From Zhengella mangrovi (GTDB taxonomy: Bacteria > Pseudomonadota > Alphaproteobacteria > Rhizobiales > Rhizobiaceae): a stretch of DNA of 64,000 nucleotides. Below the pieces are notes generated by a model that was not told the DNA's origin, made no database searches, and was given only the letters and a program-made list of their open reading frames with translations. This document shows, piece by piece, positions 9,098-17,731 of the stretch. Each line of letters opens with the position of its first letter. Within the stretch, counting starts at the first letter, position 1. The DNA lies in assembly GCF_002727065.1 (NCBI RefSeq), contig NZ_PDVP01000005.1, forward strand, positions 124,001 to 188,000. Reading direction: 5' to 3'. The translations under genes and the position numbers were made by a program.

Positions 9098-9673
9098 ATG
9101 CTTTACCTGATCCTGGGGCTCGTCGTGTTCCTCGGTGTCCATTCCGTGCGCATCTTTGCCCCGGCCTGGGCCGAGGCACGCAAGGCATCCATGGGCGAGG
9201 GGCCTTGGAAAGGGCTCTACTCGGCCACTTCGCTGATCGGTTTCGTGCTCCTCGTCTGGGGCTTCGGCCAGGCGCGCTGGACGGCGCCCGTGCTCTGGGC
9301 GCCGCCCTTCTGGGTCGGGCACATCACCGCGCTGCTCATGCTCTTCGCCATGATCGCGCTGGCCGCCTACATGCTTCCGGCCGGGCGGATCAAGGCCGCG
9401 CTCAAGCATCCCATGCTGGTGGCGGTCAAGATCTGGGCCTTCGCTCACCTGCTGATCAATGGAGACCTGGCCTCGGTCATCCTCTTCGGCAGCTTCCTGG
9501 CCTGGGCCGTCCTCGACCGCATCTCGCTCAAGCGCCGGGCCGCACCGACGCCCGTCGCAGGTCCGGCCACCTGGGACGTCGCCACCATCGTGCTGGGCCT
9601 CGTTCTCTACGGGCTCTTCGTCTGGAAACTGCATTTCTGGCTCTTCGGGGTGGTGCCGCTGACCACCGGCTGA
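9098..9673 (+). CDS. NnrU family membrane protein
   Basis: This 191-residue protein has about five membrane helices. It matches the NnrU family, named from a locus for nitrite and nitric oxide reductase expression, although many members are encoded without denitrification genes. Characteristic stretches are the start FLGVHSVRIFAP, the central PFWVGHITALLMLFA, and HPMLVAVKIWAFAHLLINGD, close to the isoprenylcysteine methyltransferase-like core. The ATG at 9098 follows AGCGGAGGGG. No nir or nor gene is in the window. It precedes the TPR protein and der on the same strand. Confidence 0.85.
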   Translation: MLYLILGLVVFLGVHSVRIFAPAWAEARKASMGEGPWKGLYSATSLIGFVLLVWGFGQARWTAPVLWAPPFWVGHITALLMLFAMIALAAYMLPAGRIKAALKHPMLVAVKIWAFAHLLINGDLASVILFGSFLAWAVLDRISLKRRAAPTPVAGPATWDVATIVLGLVLYGLFVWKLHFWLFGVVPLTTG

Positions 9674-9809
9674 AGCCCGTTTGCCGCAAAATCGCCACAG
9701 GCCCCCTTACATGGGCGTCAAAATCCGCTAAAACGCGGCAGTTTTTCCGGCAGGGTACCGCGTCCAGGACGGGGGCCCTGCGCTTCTTTCGACAGGTTTG
9801 AACCGCGCC

Positions 9810-10475
9810 ATGTCCGACGACAGCTTCATTCGCGAAGTCAACGAGGAACTCCGACAGGACCAGCTCAAGGCGATCTGGGACCGTTTCGGAACGCTCATCA
9901 TCACGGTGGTCGTGGTCGTCGTTGCCGCCACGGCCGCCTGGCGTGGCTATGTCTGGTATGTCGAGAGCAAGGCCAATGCCTCCGGCGATCGCTTCCTTGC
10001 CGCGCTGACCATGGCCCAGGAGGGCAAGTCGGACGACGCCATGAAGGCGCTCGAGGCGCTGGAGGCCGACGGCTACGGATCCTACCCGCTGCTGGCCCGC
10101 ATGCGCGCCGCCACCCTGCTGGCGCAGGACGGCAAGGTCGATGATGCCGTGGCGTCCTTCGACGCCGTTGCCGCCGACACCGGCGTGCCGCAGTCGATCC
10201 GCGACATGGCCGCCCTGCGTGCCGCCTTCCTGCTCGTCGACCACGGCTCCTACGAGGATGTCGCCCGGCGCGCCGAACCGCTGTCCGCCGACAGCAACGA
10301 TCTGCGCCATTCCGCCCGCGAGGCGCTGGGCCTATCTGCCTGGAAGAAGGGCGATGCCGCCGACGCCCTGAAGCTTTTCCAGCAGATCGCGGCCGACCAG
10401 CAGGCGCCGGGCAACCTGCGTCAGCGTGCGCAGATGATGTCCGAACTGATCGCCGGTTCCGGCGAGACCTCCTGA
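9810..10475 (+). CDS. YfgM-like tetratricopeptide membrane protein
   Basis: The 221-residue protein has a short cytoplasmic N-terminus ([20 protein letters not shown]), one hydrophobic anchor at about residues 30-52 and a soluble TPR-like helical domain. This is the arrangement of YfgM/TPR_21 proteins, which in E. coli sit at the Sec translocon with periplasmic chaperones. The periplasmic part has repeated helix pairs with [18 protein letters not shown] and similar. It starts at ATG 9810; an in-frame TTG lies 12 bases earlier. Only 17 bp separate it from der, and this pairing is conserved in many bacteria, so an operon is likely. Confidence 0.8.
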   Translation: MSDDSFIREVNEELRQDQLKAIWDRFGTLIITVVVVVVAATAAWRGYVWYVESKANASGDRFLAALTMAQEGKSDDAMKALEALEADGYGSYPLLARMRAATLLAQDGKVDDAVASFDAVAADTGVPQSIRDMAALRAAFLLVDHGSYEDVARRAEPLSADSNDLRHSAREALGLSAWKKGDAADALKLFQQIAADQQAPGNLRQRAQMMSELIAGSGETS

Positions 10476-10492
10476 CGAACCGGCCCGCCGTC

Positions 10493-11935
10493 ATGGGATT
10501 CACCGTCGCGATCATCGGCCGCCCCAATGTCGGCAAGTCCACGCTCTTCAACCGGCTGGCGGGCCAGAAGCTCGCCCTCGTCGATGACACGCCGGGCGTG
10601 ACGCGCGACCGGCGTATCCATGCCGCGCGGCTCTACGATCTCAAGTTCGATGTCATCGACACCGCCGGCCTGGAAGAGGCGGGGCCCGCCACGCTGGAAG
10701 GGCGCATGCGCGCCCAGACCGAAACGGCCATGGACGAGGCCGATCTCATTCTCTTCGTCATCGATTCCAAGTCCGGCATCATGCCGGCCGATCGCACGTT
10801 TGCCGACCTGGTGCGGCGCGCGGGCAAGCCGTCGGTTCTCGTGGCCAACAAGGCCGAGGCCCGCGATGCCCTCGGCGGCATGCTCGAAGCCTGGGAGCTG
10901 GGGCTCGGCGAGCCTTGCCCGATCTCGGCCGAACATGGCCAGGGCCTCCCGGACCTCCGCGAGGCGATGATCGAAGCGATTGGCGAGGACCGCGCCTTTG
11001 CCGAGGACGCCGTGGAAAAGGCGCTCGAGGCCGCCCCTGCGCGCGACGGGCTGATCGGCGACGACATCGAGGATCCCGATGCCGAGGACGTGCCGGCCTA
11101 CGACGAGACCAGGCCGCTCAAGATCGCCGTGGTCGGTCGTCCCAATGCCGGCAAGTCGACGCTCATCAACGCCCTGATCGGCGAGGAGCGCCTGCTGACC
11201 GGTCCGGAAGCCGGCATCACGCGCGATTCCATCTCGGTCGACTGGGAATGGCAGGGCCGCCGCATCCGCCTTTTCGACACGGCCGGCATGCGCCGCAAGG
11301 CGAAGGTCCAGGAAAAGCTGGAAAAGCTCTCCGTGGCCGACGGCCTTCGCGCTGTCCGCTTCGCCGAGGTGGTGGTGATCGTGCTCGACGTCACGATCCC
11401 CTTCGAGAAGCAGGACCTGCAGATCGCGGACCTAATCATCCGCGAGGGCAGGGCGCCCGTCATCGCCTTCAACAAGTGGGACCTGGTGGACAACAAGCAG
11501 GAACTGCTGGCCGAGTTGCGCGAAAAGACGGAACGCCTGCTGCCCCAGGTGCGTGGTATTCGCGCCGTGACGATTTCCGCCGAATCCGGCAAGGGCCTGG
11601 ACCGGCTGATGGAAGCCATCGCGCTGACCCACCGCATCTGGAACACCCGCGTCTCCACCGGCCGGCTCAACCGCTGGCTGGAAGGCGTGCTGACGCGCCA
11701 CCCGCCGCCGGCCGTGGCCGGGCGCCGGCTGAAGATCAAGTACATCACCCAGGTGAAGACGCGTCCGCCGGGCTTCGTCGTTTCCTGCTCGCGCCCCGAT
11801 GCCATGCCGACATCCTACGTGCGCTACCTGACCAACGCCCTGCGCGAGAGCTTCTCCATGCCGGGCGTGCCGATCCGTATCGCCCTGCGCGCGCCGGACA
11901 ATCCCTACGCTTCGAAGGCGAAGAAGCGGAAATAG
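10493..11935 (+). CDS. der: ribosome biogenesis GTPase Der (EngA)
   Basis: Der has two GTPase domains in tandem and a C-terminal KH-like domain, and acts in 50S ribosomal subunit assembly. Domain one has GRPNVGKS (residues 9-16) and DTAGLEE. Domain two has GRPNAGKS (near 214-221), DTAGMRR and FNKWD. The KH-like part follows from about residue 385 ([18 protein letters not shown]). The length of 480 residues fits the family. The G4 motif of domain one is NKAE rather than NKxD, a variation I recall from other alphaproteobacterial Der proteins, so probably not damage. A good terminator follows. Confidence 0.97.
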   Translation: MGFTVAIIGRPNVGKSTLFNRLAGQKLALVDDTPGVTRDRRIHAARLYDLKFDVIDTAGLEEAGPATLEGRMRAQTETAMDEADLILFVIDSKSGIMPADRTFADLVRRAGKPSVLVANKAEARDALGGMLEAWELGLGEPCPISAEHGQGLPDLREAMIEAIGEDRAFAEDAVEKALEAAPARDGLIGDDIEDPDAEDVPAYDETRPLKIAVVGRPNAGKSTLINALIGEERLLTGPEAGITRDSISVDWEWQGRRIRLFDTAGMRRKAKVQEKLEKLSVADGLRAVRFAEVVVIVLDVTIPFEKQDLQIADLIIREGRAPVIAFNKWDLVDNKQELLAELREKTERLLPQVRGIRAVTISAESGKGLDRLMEAIALTHRIWNTRVSTGRLNRWLEGVLTRHPPPAVAGRRLKIKYITQVKTRPPGFVVSCSRPDAMPTSYVRYLTNALRESFSMPGVPIRIALRAPDNPYASKAKKRK

Positions 11936-11961
11936 CGCCACCGGTCTGCGAACCGTCAGAA

Positions 11962-12017
11962 GGCCCGTCTCCCCGGCCCTGCCCATTGCACGGGCGGCGC
12001 CGGAGGCGGGCCTTTTT
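11962..12017 (+). terminator. rho-independent terminator after der
   Basis: The arms GGCCCGTCTCC and GGAGGCGGGCC pair around an internally structured GC-rich loop and are followed by TTTTT. It closes the TPR-der transcript about 25 bp after the stop. Confidence 0.75.
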
Positions 12018-12115
12018 CGTGCCGCGTCACTTTCTTGCCGGTATTAACGGCCTATCAAGGTTAATCCATCATTGTCATGCGCAGTTGAGTTTGTACGCGT
12101 TTCCGGAGTCCAGCC

Positions 12116-13297
12116 TTGCGACGTTCCCGTTCCGTCAGCGCCCGTGCTGCGCATCGCCACCAGTCACTTCTCACGCCGCTCGTTCTCGGGCTTGCCGCCT
12201 GGATCGCCTTTCCGGTGATCGGGGCCCAGCAGGATGTCACCGCATTCGTCTCCGGGCTGGAGAGCGGCAAGGCACGTTGGAGCGCGGTCGTGGAGAAGTC
12301 GGTCGCCGGCTCCACCCATGCCGCCGAGATGCCCTTCGCCAACGACGACGTCGTCACCGGCTCGATTTCGGGCGCGGGACTGAGGGCCAGGGGCATCGGT
12401 GACGTGGCATTTCGCGGCAAGGGCGGCAAGGCGCCCGAAACACCGGACGAACTGCGCATCAACCGGTCGGAAAAGCAGGGCCGCCTGGTCAAGGTCGCAC
12501 CCGTGGCCCCGCCGAAATCCTTCAACGCCGGCTCGGTCAACGAGCGCACCTCCTCGCTCTTGCGCCCAACCATCGACACCGGCGCGAAGATGGCTTTCAT
12601 CAAGACCGAGATCGCCGGCAACGAACTGCGCCTGGCCTCCACCTTCTTCACCATGAAGGAGAAGAAGGTCGCGCCGGATCTGCCGGTCTCCATCGCCGCG
12701 CTCGTCAACAATGACACGCCGGACATCCTGGCCGCCGCCTATGCGCCGGCCAAGCCCGACTATGCCCGCCAGTCGCCCTTCGCCAGCCTCCTGAAGGACG
12801 AGACGAAAAAGGCCGGGCGTTTCGTTCCGCCCGTCGCGCGCGACGACCACGACTGGGCCAAGAGCCCGCTGCCGGCCGCCGCCTTCTCCGACCGCGAACA
12901 GCAGTGCCTGGCCGCCGGCGTCTATTTCGAGGCGCGCGGCGAGCCCGTGAAGGGCCAGGCCGCCGTTGCCCAGGTGATTCTCAACCGCGTGCGCAATCCC
13001 GACTACCCGAACACCATCTGCGGCGTCGTCTACCAGAACGAAACCTGGCGCAACCGCTGCCAGTTCTCCTTTGCCTGCGACGGCATCCGCGACCGAATCG
13101 CCAGTCCTGCCCACTGGACCACGGCCAAGGAAGTGGCCATGGCGGTGACCGCCGGCCGCATCTGGCTGCCGGGCGTCGGATCCTCGACCCATTACCATGC
13201 GACCTACGTACATCCGCGCTGGGCGCGCACGATGAAGAAGATGAAGCAGATTGGCCGCCACATCTTCTACCGCACCTATGGTGGCGGCTGGAGCTGA
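12116..13297 (+). CDS. SleB-type cell wall hydrolase
   Basis: The 393-residue protein combines an N-terminal membrane/signal segment (residues about 18-38, LLTPLVLGLAAWIAFPVIGA) and a long low-complexity middle with a C-terminal Hydrolase_2 (SleB) domain at about residues 265-385. The domain begins DREQQCLAAGVYFEARGEP, with the probable catalytic glutamate in YFEARGE, and continues with VAQVILNRVRNPDYP, CQFSFACDG and STHYHATYVHP. SleB-like enzymes are lytic transglycosylases or amidases, so it likely cuts peptidoglycan during growth or division. The start is a TTG with GGAG eight bases upstream; no ATG near it gives the signal segment. It is flanked by terminators and so is monocistronic. Confidence 0.87.
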   Translation: MRRSRSVSARAAHRHQSLLTPLVLGLAAWIAFPVIGAQQDVTAFVSGLESGKARWSAVVEKSVAGSTHAAEMPFANDDVVTGSISGAGLRARGIGDVAFRGKGGKAPETPDELRINRSEKQGRLVKVAPVAPPKSFNAGSVNERTSSLLRPTIDTGAKMAFIKTEIAGNELRLASTFFTMKEKKVAPDLPVSIAALVNNDTPDILAAAYAPAKPDYARQSPFASLLKDETKKAGRFVPPVARDDHDWAKSPLPAAAFSDREQQCLAAGVYFEARGEPVKGQAAVAQVILNRVRNPDYPNTICGVVYQNETWRNRCQFSFACDGIRDRIASPAHWTTAKEVAMAVTAGRIWLPGVGSSTHYHATYVHPRWARTMKKMKQIGRHIFYRTYGGGWS

Positions 13298-13321
13298 GAA
13301 TCCGGGCTTCAAAACCCGTGA

Positions 13322-13352
13322 AAAGGGCGCGGCACGGCCGCGCCCTTTCGTC
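13322..13352 (+). terminator. rho-independent terminator after the SleB-like gene
   Basis: Twelve-base arms AAAGGGCGCGGC and GCCGCGCCCTTT with a three-base loop lie 25 bp after the stop. The T run is short, but the stem is perfect. Confidence 0.75.
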
Positions 13353-13428
13353 ATTTCAGGCAATGCCGCAACGGATTCGCACCTCCCGGCTTACAACTTC
13401 CGTGCTATGACCTGGTTGGCGAAACTCC

Positions 13429-13449
13429 ATCCAATTGATAATATTGGAT
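13429..13449. promoter_or_regulatory. AT-rich inverted repeat upstream of the atp promoter
   Basis: The arms ATCCAAT and ATTGGAT are perfect around a seven-base AT-only-plus-one-G centre. It lies in the otherwise GC-rich 273-bp gap before atpI, about 33 bp upstream of the -35 box, where an activator or a nucleoid protein could bind. The binding protein is unknown. Confidence 0.4.
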
Positions 13450-13481
13450 AATTTCAATCGTTTTGCGCTGCGCAAGCCGTC

Positions 13482-13510
13482 TTGACGGGCGGGGGGCGCG
13501 TCACTATGGT
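13482..13510 (+). promoter_or_regulatory. housekeeping promoter of the atp operon
   Basis: A -35 box TTGACG (13482-13487) is separated by exactly 17 bases from a -10 box TATGGT (13505-13510). With the flanking C on each side it fits the rhizobial sigma-70 consensus CTTGAC-17-CTATAT well. It lies 62 bp upstream of the atpI ATG and is the best sigma-70 promoter I can read in the window. Confidence 0.65.
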
Positions 13511-13571
13511 GCGCGCGACTTTGAAGCGGGCGGCCGATACCGGTCTGGCCTGACGGGAGCGCGCAGGAGCC

Positions 13572-13964
13572 ATGGCTGCAGATCACGGCGATAGCGAAGG
13601 CCAGCCCGGCAAGACCGGCGGACAATCCGCCCGCGACAATGGTCTGGAAAACCGCCTGCGCCAGCTTGACGAGAAACTCGCAAGCCGGCGGACGGCGGAG
13701 CAGGAGAAGGAAGCGGCCTGGGCCCGGAACAACAAGTCCGGCTGGGCCAATGCGGTGCGGTTGTCGAGCGAGTTCGTCGCGGCGGTGATCGTGGGAGTCG
13801 CCATCGGTTGGGTGCTGGACAAGTGGGCCGGCACGTCGCCATGGGGGCTCATCGTCTTTCTGCTGCTGGGCTTCGCGGCCGGTGTCGTGAATGTCATGCG
13901 GGCAACCGGCCAGATGGCCGAGTTCGGCCAGCAGGGCGGCGGCACGGGAGACCGCGAAAAGTGA
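13572..13964 (+). CDS. atpI: ATP synthase protein I
   Basis: AtpI is a small membrane protein that helps assemble the c-ring of F1F0 ATP synthase. This one has 130 residues. The N-terminal half is hydrophilic and charged (GLENRLRQLDEKLASRRTAE), as usual in alphaproteobacteria. Two helices follow: residues about 63-85 (EFVAAVIVGVAIGWVLDKW) and 90-110 (GLIVFLLLGFAAGVVNVMRA). The motif GxxxGWxLDxxxGT/S in the first helix and loop is characteristic of the family. It begins the F0 operon, 82 bp before atpB and 62 bp after a good promoter. Confidence 0.92.
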   Translation: MAADHGDSEGQPGKTGGQSARDNGLENRLRQLDEKLASRRTAEQEKEAAWARNNKSGWANAVRLSSEFVAAVIVGVAIGWVLDKWAGTSPWGLIVFLLLGFAAGVVNVMRATGQMAEFGQQGGGTGDREK

Positions 13965-14045
13965 GGGTTTTGGCGTCCGGAAACGGGTGCAGAGGTTTCG
14001 AAACGGGTGCGGGATGCCGCGCCGGCGATAACGGGGTTACGTGAC

Positions 14046-14807
14046 GTGGCTGATCCGAACAAGGTCGATCCGATCCACCAGTTTCACATCAACAAGCTGA
14101 TCGATCTCCAGATCGGCGGACTTGATTTCTCTTTCACCAATTCGGCCCTTTTCATGGTGATCGTCGTCGTTCTGACCGGCGCTTTCCTGGTGCTGACCAC
14201 GTCGAGCCGCGGCCTCGTGCCGAGCCGGATGCAGTCGGTCTCCGAGATGGCCTATGAATTCGTGGCCAACATGCTGCGCGATGCCGCCGGCACCCACGGC
14301 ATGAAGTTCTTCCCGCTGGTCTTCTCGATCTTCATGTTCGTCCTCGTGGCCAACCTGATCGGCCTGTTCCCCTATTTCTTCACCGTCACCTCCCACATCA
14401 TCGTCACCTTTGCGCTGGCGATGCTGGTCATCCTGACGGTCGTCATTTACGGCTTCATGAAGCACGGGCTGAAGTTCCTGAAGCTCTTCGTGCCGTCGGG
14501 CGTGCCCGGCCTGCTGATGCCGCTGGTTGTCGCGATCGAGATCGTTTCGTTCCTCTCGCGTCCGGTCAGCCTCTCCGTCCGTCTTTTCGCCAACATGCTG
14601 GCCGGCCACATCACGCTCAAGGTCTTCGCCGGCTTCGTCGTGTCGCTCGGCGCCATGGGGGGCATCGGTTTCGCCGGTGCGATCCTGCCGCTCTTCATGG
14701 CCGTGGCGCTGACGGGCCTCGAACTGCTGGTGGCCTTCCTGCAGGCCTACGTCTTTGCGGTGCTCACCTGCATGTACCTCAACGACGCTCTGCACCCGAG
14801 CCACTAG
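14046..14807 (+). CDS. atpB: F0F1 ATP synthase subunit a
   Basis: Subunit a forms the two proton half-channels next to the c-ring. The 253-residue product has the usual start [17 protein letters not shown] and the essential arginine in the fourth or fifth helix, within [14 protein letters not shown]. The C-terminal [15 protein letters not shown] is also conserved. I chose the GTG at 14046, which makes the protein begin close to the conserved DPIHQF; another in-frame GTG at 14007 would add 13 unusual residues. The operon order atpI-atpB-atpE-atpF'-atpF is normal for the group, whose F1 genes lie elsewhere. Confidence 0.96.
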   Translation: MADPNKVDPIHQFHINKLIDLQIGGLDFSFTNSALFMVIVVVLTGAFLVLTTSSRGLVPSRMQSVSEMAYEFVANMLRDAAGTHGMKFFPLVFSIFMFVLVANLIGLFPYFFTVTSHIIVTFALAMLVILTVVIYGFMKHGLKFLKLFVPSGVPGLLMPLVVAIEIVSFLSRPVSLSVRLFANMLAGHITLKVFAGFVVSLGAMGGIGFAGAILPLFMAVALTGLELLVAFLQAYVFAVLTCMYLNDALHPSH

Positions 14808-14880
14808 GAAACATTCACCGGCGGGCCATGCCCGCCAGTCAAGCAAACCGCATCAGATCGATCCAACAAGGAGTTTTACT

Positions 14881-15105
14881 ATGGACGCGGAAGCAGCAAA
14901 GTACATCGGCGCCGGTATCGCTTGCCTCGGCATGGGCGGCGCGGGCATTGGCCTCGGCACCATTTTCGGCAACTACCTGGCGGGCGCCCTGCGCAACCCG
15001 TCTGCCGCTGACGGCCAGTTCGGCCGCCTGATCTTCGGCTTCGCCGTGACGGAAGCTCTGGGCATCTTCTCGCTGCTCATCGCCCTGCTGGCCCTGTTCG
15101 GCTGA
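14881..15105 (+). CDS. atpE: F0F1 ATP synthase subunit c
   Basis: This 74-residue hairpin of two helices makes up the rotating c-ring. The ion-binding carboxylate is Glu58 in [10 protein letters not shown], and the polar loop RNPSA (38-42) contacts the central stalk. No sodium-site pattern is seen (no Gln or Ser-Thr pair beside the glutamate), so the ring should be proton-driven. A strong AAGGAG site seven bases before the ATG and the hairpin downstream agree with the high copy number needed for this subunit. Confidence 0.97.
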   Translation: MDAEAAKYIGAGIACLGMGGAGIGLGTIFGNYLAGALRNPSAADGQFGRLIFGFAVTEALGIFSLLIALLALFG

Positions 15106-15135
15106 TTTTCCCGTCACCGGGTAATCGAGAACCTG

Positions 15136-15166
15136 CCGGCCGCCTGGCTTGAGGGCCTGCGGCCGG
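15136..15166 (+). promoter_or_regulatory. intercistronic hairpin between atpE and atpF'
   Basis: The arms CCGGCCGC and GCGGCCGG pair around a 15-base loop, 30 bp after the atpE stop. There is no T run, so it is more likely an mRNA-stabilising or attenuating hairpin than a full terminator, allowing more subunit c than b to be made. Confidence 0.5.
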
Positions 15167-15188
15167 CCCGACCTTCAGGGAAAAGACC

Positions 15189-15779
15189 ATGTTCGTTACC
15201 ACCGCTTTTGCGGCCTCGGAAGGGGAAACCCACAACGCCGCGGCCGGAGAAACACATACCGAGACCGGCGTGCCGCATGGCGACGGGCATTCGGCCATGT
15301 TCCCGCCCTTCGATTCCGCGACCTTCCCGTCGCAGATCCTGTGGCTGGCCATTACTTTCGGCCTTTTCTACCTCTTCCTGAAGAATGCCGTGGTTCCGCG
15401 CATCGCCGGGATCCTGGAAGTCCGTCATGACCGGATCGCCCAGGATCTCGACCAGGCCGCCCGCATGAAGCAGGAAGCCGACGAGGCCATTGCTGCCTAC
15501 GAGCAGGAACTGGCCGATGCCCGCGCCAAGGCGAACCAGATCGGGCAGGAAGCCCGTGACGCGGCCAAGGCCGAGGCGGATGCCGAACGCAAGGAAACCG
15601 AGGCAGCGCTCGACAAGAAACTGGCCGACGCCGAATCGCGCATTGCCGCGATCAAGGCAGACGCCATGAAGGACGTTGGCGCCATCGCCGAGGAGACCGC
15701 GATGACGCTCGTCGAGCAACTGGTCGGCAAGGCCACGAAGACCGAGATCGCCGCGGCGGTCAAGTCTGTCAACGGATAA
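15189..15779 (+). CDS. F0F1 ATP synthase subunit b'
   Basis: This is the longer of the two b-type stator subunits of alphaproteobacterial and photosynthetic F-type synthases (196 residues). It has an N-terminal extension rich in Gly, Glu and Thr, one membrane helix at about residues 45-68 ([20 protein letters not shown]) and a long charged coiled coil (75-180) reaching to F1. The extension and the [16 protein letters not shown] stretch distinguish b' from b. It follows atpE by 83 bp and precedes subunit b by 12 bp. Confidence 0.93.
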   Translation: MFVTTAFAASEGETHNAAAGETHTETGVPHGDGHSAMFPPFDSATFPSQILWLAITFGLFYLFLKNAVVPRIAGILEVRHDRIAQDLDQAARMKQEADEAIAAYEQELADARAKANQIGQEARDAAKAEADAERKETEAALDKKLADAESRIAAIKADAMKDVGAIAEETAMTLVEQLVGKATKTEIAAAVKSVNG

Positions 15780-15791
15780 GGACCAAGGCCC

Positions 15792-16283
15792 ATGGACGCC
15801 ACATCCCTCGCATCCGTCTGGGCGACGGTCGCCCTGTTCATCTTCATCGGCATCCTGCTCTGGCTGAAGGTGCCTTCGACGCTGGCCAAGTCGCTCGACG
15901 CGCGCGCCGACAAGATCCGCAACGATCTCGACGAGGCCCGCAAGTTGCGCGAGGAAGCCCAGCAGGTGCTGGCCGAATACCAGCGCAAGCGCAAGGAAGC
16001 CGAGGAAGAGGCGGCCGACATCGTCTCTGCCGCCAAGCGTGACGCCGAGCTTCTCAAGGCCGAAGCCAAGCAGAAGGCCGATGAATACGTGACCCGTCGT
16101 ACCGCCGTGGCCGAGCAGAAGATCGCCCAGGCCGAGCGCGACGCGATCAACGAGGTTCGTTCCTCTGCGGTCGATCTCGCCGTCGAGGCGACCCGCACCG
16201 TGCTGGCCGGAAAGGTCGACGCGGCAACGGCCGGCAAGCTGTTCAAGGACTCGCTCGCCGAGGTCAAGGACCGCATGAACTGA
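15792..16283 (+). CDS. atpF: F0F1 ATP synthase subunit b
   Basis: The 163-residue second stator subunit has a single N-terminal helix (about residues 5-28, [20 protein letters not shown]) followed by an uninterrupted charged helix rich in Lys, Glu and Ala up to the end. This is the classical layout for subunit b, which pairs with b' to hold F1 against rotation. It starts 12 bp after the b' stop and is the last gene of the operon, closed by a strong terminator. Confidence 0.94.
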   Translation: MDATSLASVWATVALFIFIGILLWLKVPSTLAKSLDARADKIRNDLDEARKLREEAQQVLAEYQRKRKEAEEEAADIVSAAKRDAELLKAEAKQKADEYVTRRTAVAEQKIAQAERDAINEVRSSAVDLAVEATRTVLAGKVDAATAGKLFKDSLAEVKDRMN

Positions 16284-16308
16284 CCGGTCCTGCATCGTAG
16301 GCATTGAA

Positions 16309-16338
16309 GGCGCCGCGGCCTGTCCGCGGCGCCTTTTT
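16309..16338 (+). terminator. rho-independent terminator of the atp operon
   Basis: Ten-base arms GGCGCCGCGG and CCGCGGCGCC with a five-base loop are followed by TTTTT. It lies 25 bp after the subunit b stop. Confidence 0.9.
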
Positions 16339-16371
16339 CTTTGTGGCAAGGGATGACGGAAACCGGGAACC

Positions 16372-17219
16372 GTCCGCCCCGCGTGACGCCATGTGGCCTC
16401 CGCTGGCCGGCGCCGCCATCTGCTGTCGACAGGACAGATGCCGTCAGCGTGGCTTGAGCGGCGCGAAGCTGAAACGGTGCAGCGCAAGACGCCGCCATGG
16501 GCCGTGATCGCGTCGCGGTGACGCCTGGTCGCGTAGCCGGCATGGATGGAAAAACCGTAGACCGGATGCGACGGGCAGGTCCGCGCCATCATCCGGTCGC
16601 GCGTCACCTTGGCAAGGATGGACGCGGCGGCAATCGACATCGAGCGCTGGTCGCCCTTGACCAGGGCCCGGGCCGGGCAGGGCAGTCCCGGCGGAACATC
16701 GCGCCCGTCGGCGAGCGCGTAGCCGGGCGTGACGGAGGGTGCGCGGACGGCCCGCGTCATCGCGGACAGGCTGGCCTTGCGGATGTCCGTCCGGTCCGCC
16801 CCGCGTGACGCCGTGTGGCCTCCGCCGGCCGGTGCCGGCATTTGCTGCCGATAGGACAGATGGCGTCAGCGCGGCTTGAGCGGCGCGAAACTGAAACGGT
16901 GCAGGCGCACGACGCCGCCATGGGCCGTGATCGCGTCGCGGTGACGCCTGGTCGCGTAGCCGGAATGGATGGAAAAACCGTAGACCGGATGCGACGGGCA
17001 GGCCCGCGCCATCATCCGGTCGCGCGTCACCTTGGCAAGGATGGACGCGGCGGCAATCGACATCGAGCGCTGGTCGCCCTTGACCAGGGCCCGGGCCGGG
17101 CAGGGCAGTCCCGGGGGAACATCGCGCCCGTCAGCGAGCGCGTAGCCGGGCGTGACGGAGAGTGCGCGGACGGCCCGCGTCATCGCGGACAGGCTGGCCT
17201 TGCGGATGTCCGTCCGGTC
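16372..17219. repeat. 423-bp tandem direct duplication (two copies)
   Basis: Bases 16372-16796 and 16794-17219 are near-identical head-to-tail copies, about 95 percent by eye with 17 differences including one single-base gap. The unit holds the 3' half of rnhB and about 70 bp beyond its stop. The differences cluster: roughly two thirds lie in the first 115 bp (rnhB C-terminus and flank), while the remaining 300 bp differ at only about five positions. The second copy is part of the intact gene; the first is a fragment. Confidence 0.9.
16444..16796 (-). pseudogene. truncated, frameshifted duplicate of the rnhB 3' half
   Basis: On the minus strand this fragment reads from [20 protein letters not shown] through [20 protein letters not shown] to [11 protein letters not shown], as in the intact gene. 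It then loses the frame through a one-base deletion near 16482, so the conserved C-terminal FAPLKPR is not reached in frame. It lacks the N-terminal DEAGRG active-site region and has no start codon of its own. It is therefore a non-functional product of the tandem duplication, lying 70 bp beyond the stop of the real rnhB. Confidence 0.85.
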
Positions 17220-17531
17220 GATGGATTCGGCACATACCGAAACGATGGAGGTTGCGATGGCCCGGGCAAGGATGTCCTGCATCAGGGCTTCGCGTTGGCC
17301 GGCCTTCAGGCGCTTGGAATCGTCCAGGCCTTCCGGTAGGTCAGCCGGGTCCAGAACGACGGCGGCCGCCACGACGGGGCCGGCGAGTGGGCCGCGCCCG
17401 GCCTCGTCCAGCCCGGCGACCGGACCCAGTCCGTCGCGGATCAGGCCAGTCTCCACCGTGAAATCCGGCAGGGGTGGGATCATGTCGAAAAGAAGCGGGG
17501 AATCGGAGGAGGTGCGAGCCATGAGCGGCAT
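16866..17531 (-). CDS. rnhB: ribonuclease HII
   Basis: RNase HII removes misincorporated ribonucleotides and RNA primers from DNA. The 221-residue product has the catalytic motif [13 protein letters not shown] near residue 36, the third acidic site in GLDDSKRLK and the conserved [12 protein letters not shown] and [11 protein letters not shown] towards the end. I chose the ATG at 17531 because GAGG lies nine bases upstream; the ATGs at 17522 and 17483 are alternatives, and the DSPLLFD stretch that family members often carry favours one of the two longer forms. Its 3' half is duplicated downstream. It follows the radical SAM gene by 200 bp on the same strand. Confidence 0.95.
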   Translation of the reverse strand: MPLMARTSSDSPLLFDMIPPLPDFTVETGLIRDGLGPVAGLDEAGRGPLAGPVVAAAVVLDPADLPEGLDDSKRLKAGQREALMQDILARAIATSIVSVCAESIDRTDIRKASLSAMTRAVRALSVTPGYALADGRDVPPGLPCPARALVKGDQRSMSIAAASILAKVTRDRMMARACPSHPVYGFSIHSGYATRRHRDAITAHGGVVRLHRFSFAPLKPR

Positions 17532-17731
17532 GCTTGCATCCTCGGCCGATTCCCCGCAAGGCCCTGCCGGGATGGTTGCGGCGAACCCGGCAGGGAAGCC
17601 GCCGGACGGGGACAGGGGATCTGGCCGGCGGAACAGGTCTGGCGCCGGCCGAGAACCGGCCGGGCGGGATTCGGGCAGGTCCGGGAAACGCGGCACCGCG
17701 CTCCGCGTCCGGACCCGCGGAAAACGGTGCA

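Noticed and set aside
9725-9746. Terminator between NnrU and the TPR gene (CCGC-TAAAAC-GCGG then TTTTT)
   Set aside because: The stem is only four base pairs and the T run is three bases away, so it is too weak to call.
10840-10870. Damaged G4 motif (NKAE instead of NKxD) in the first GTPase domain of Der
   Set aside because: I recall similar N-K-x-E forms in other alphaproteobacterial Der proteins and the rest of both domains is intact, so this looks like lineage variation rather than decay.
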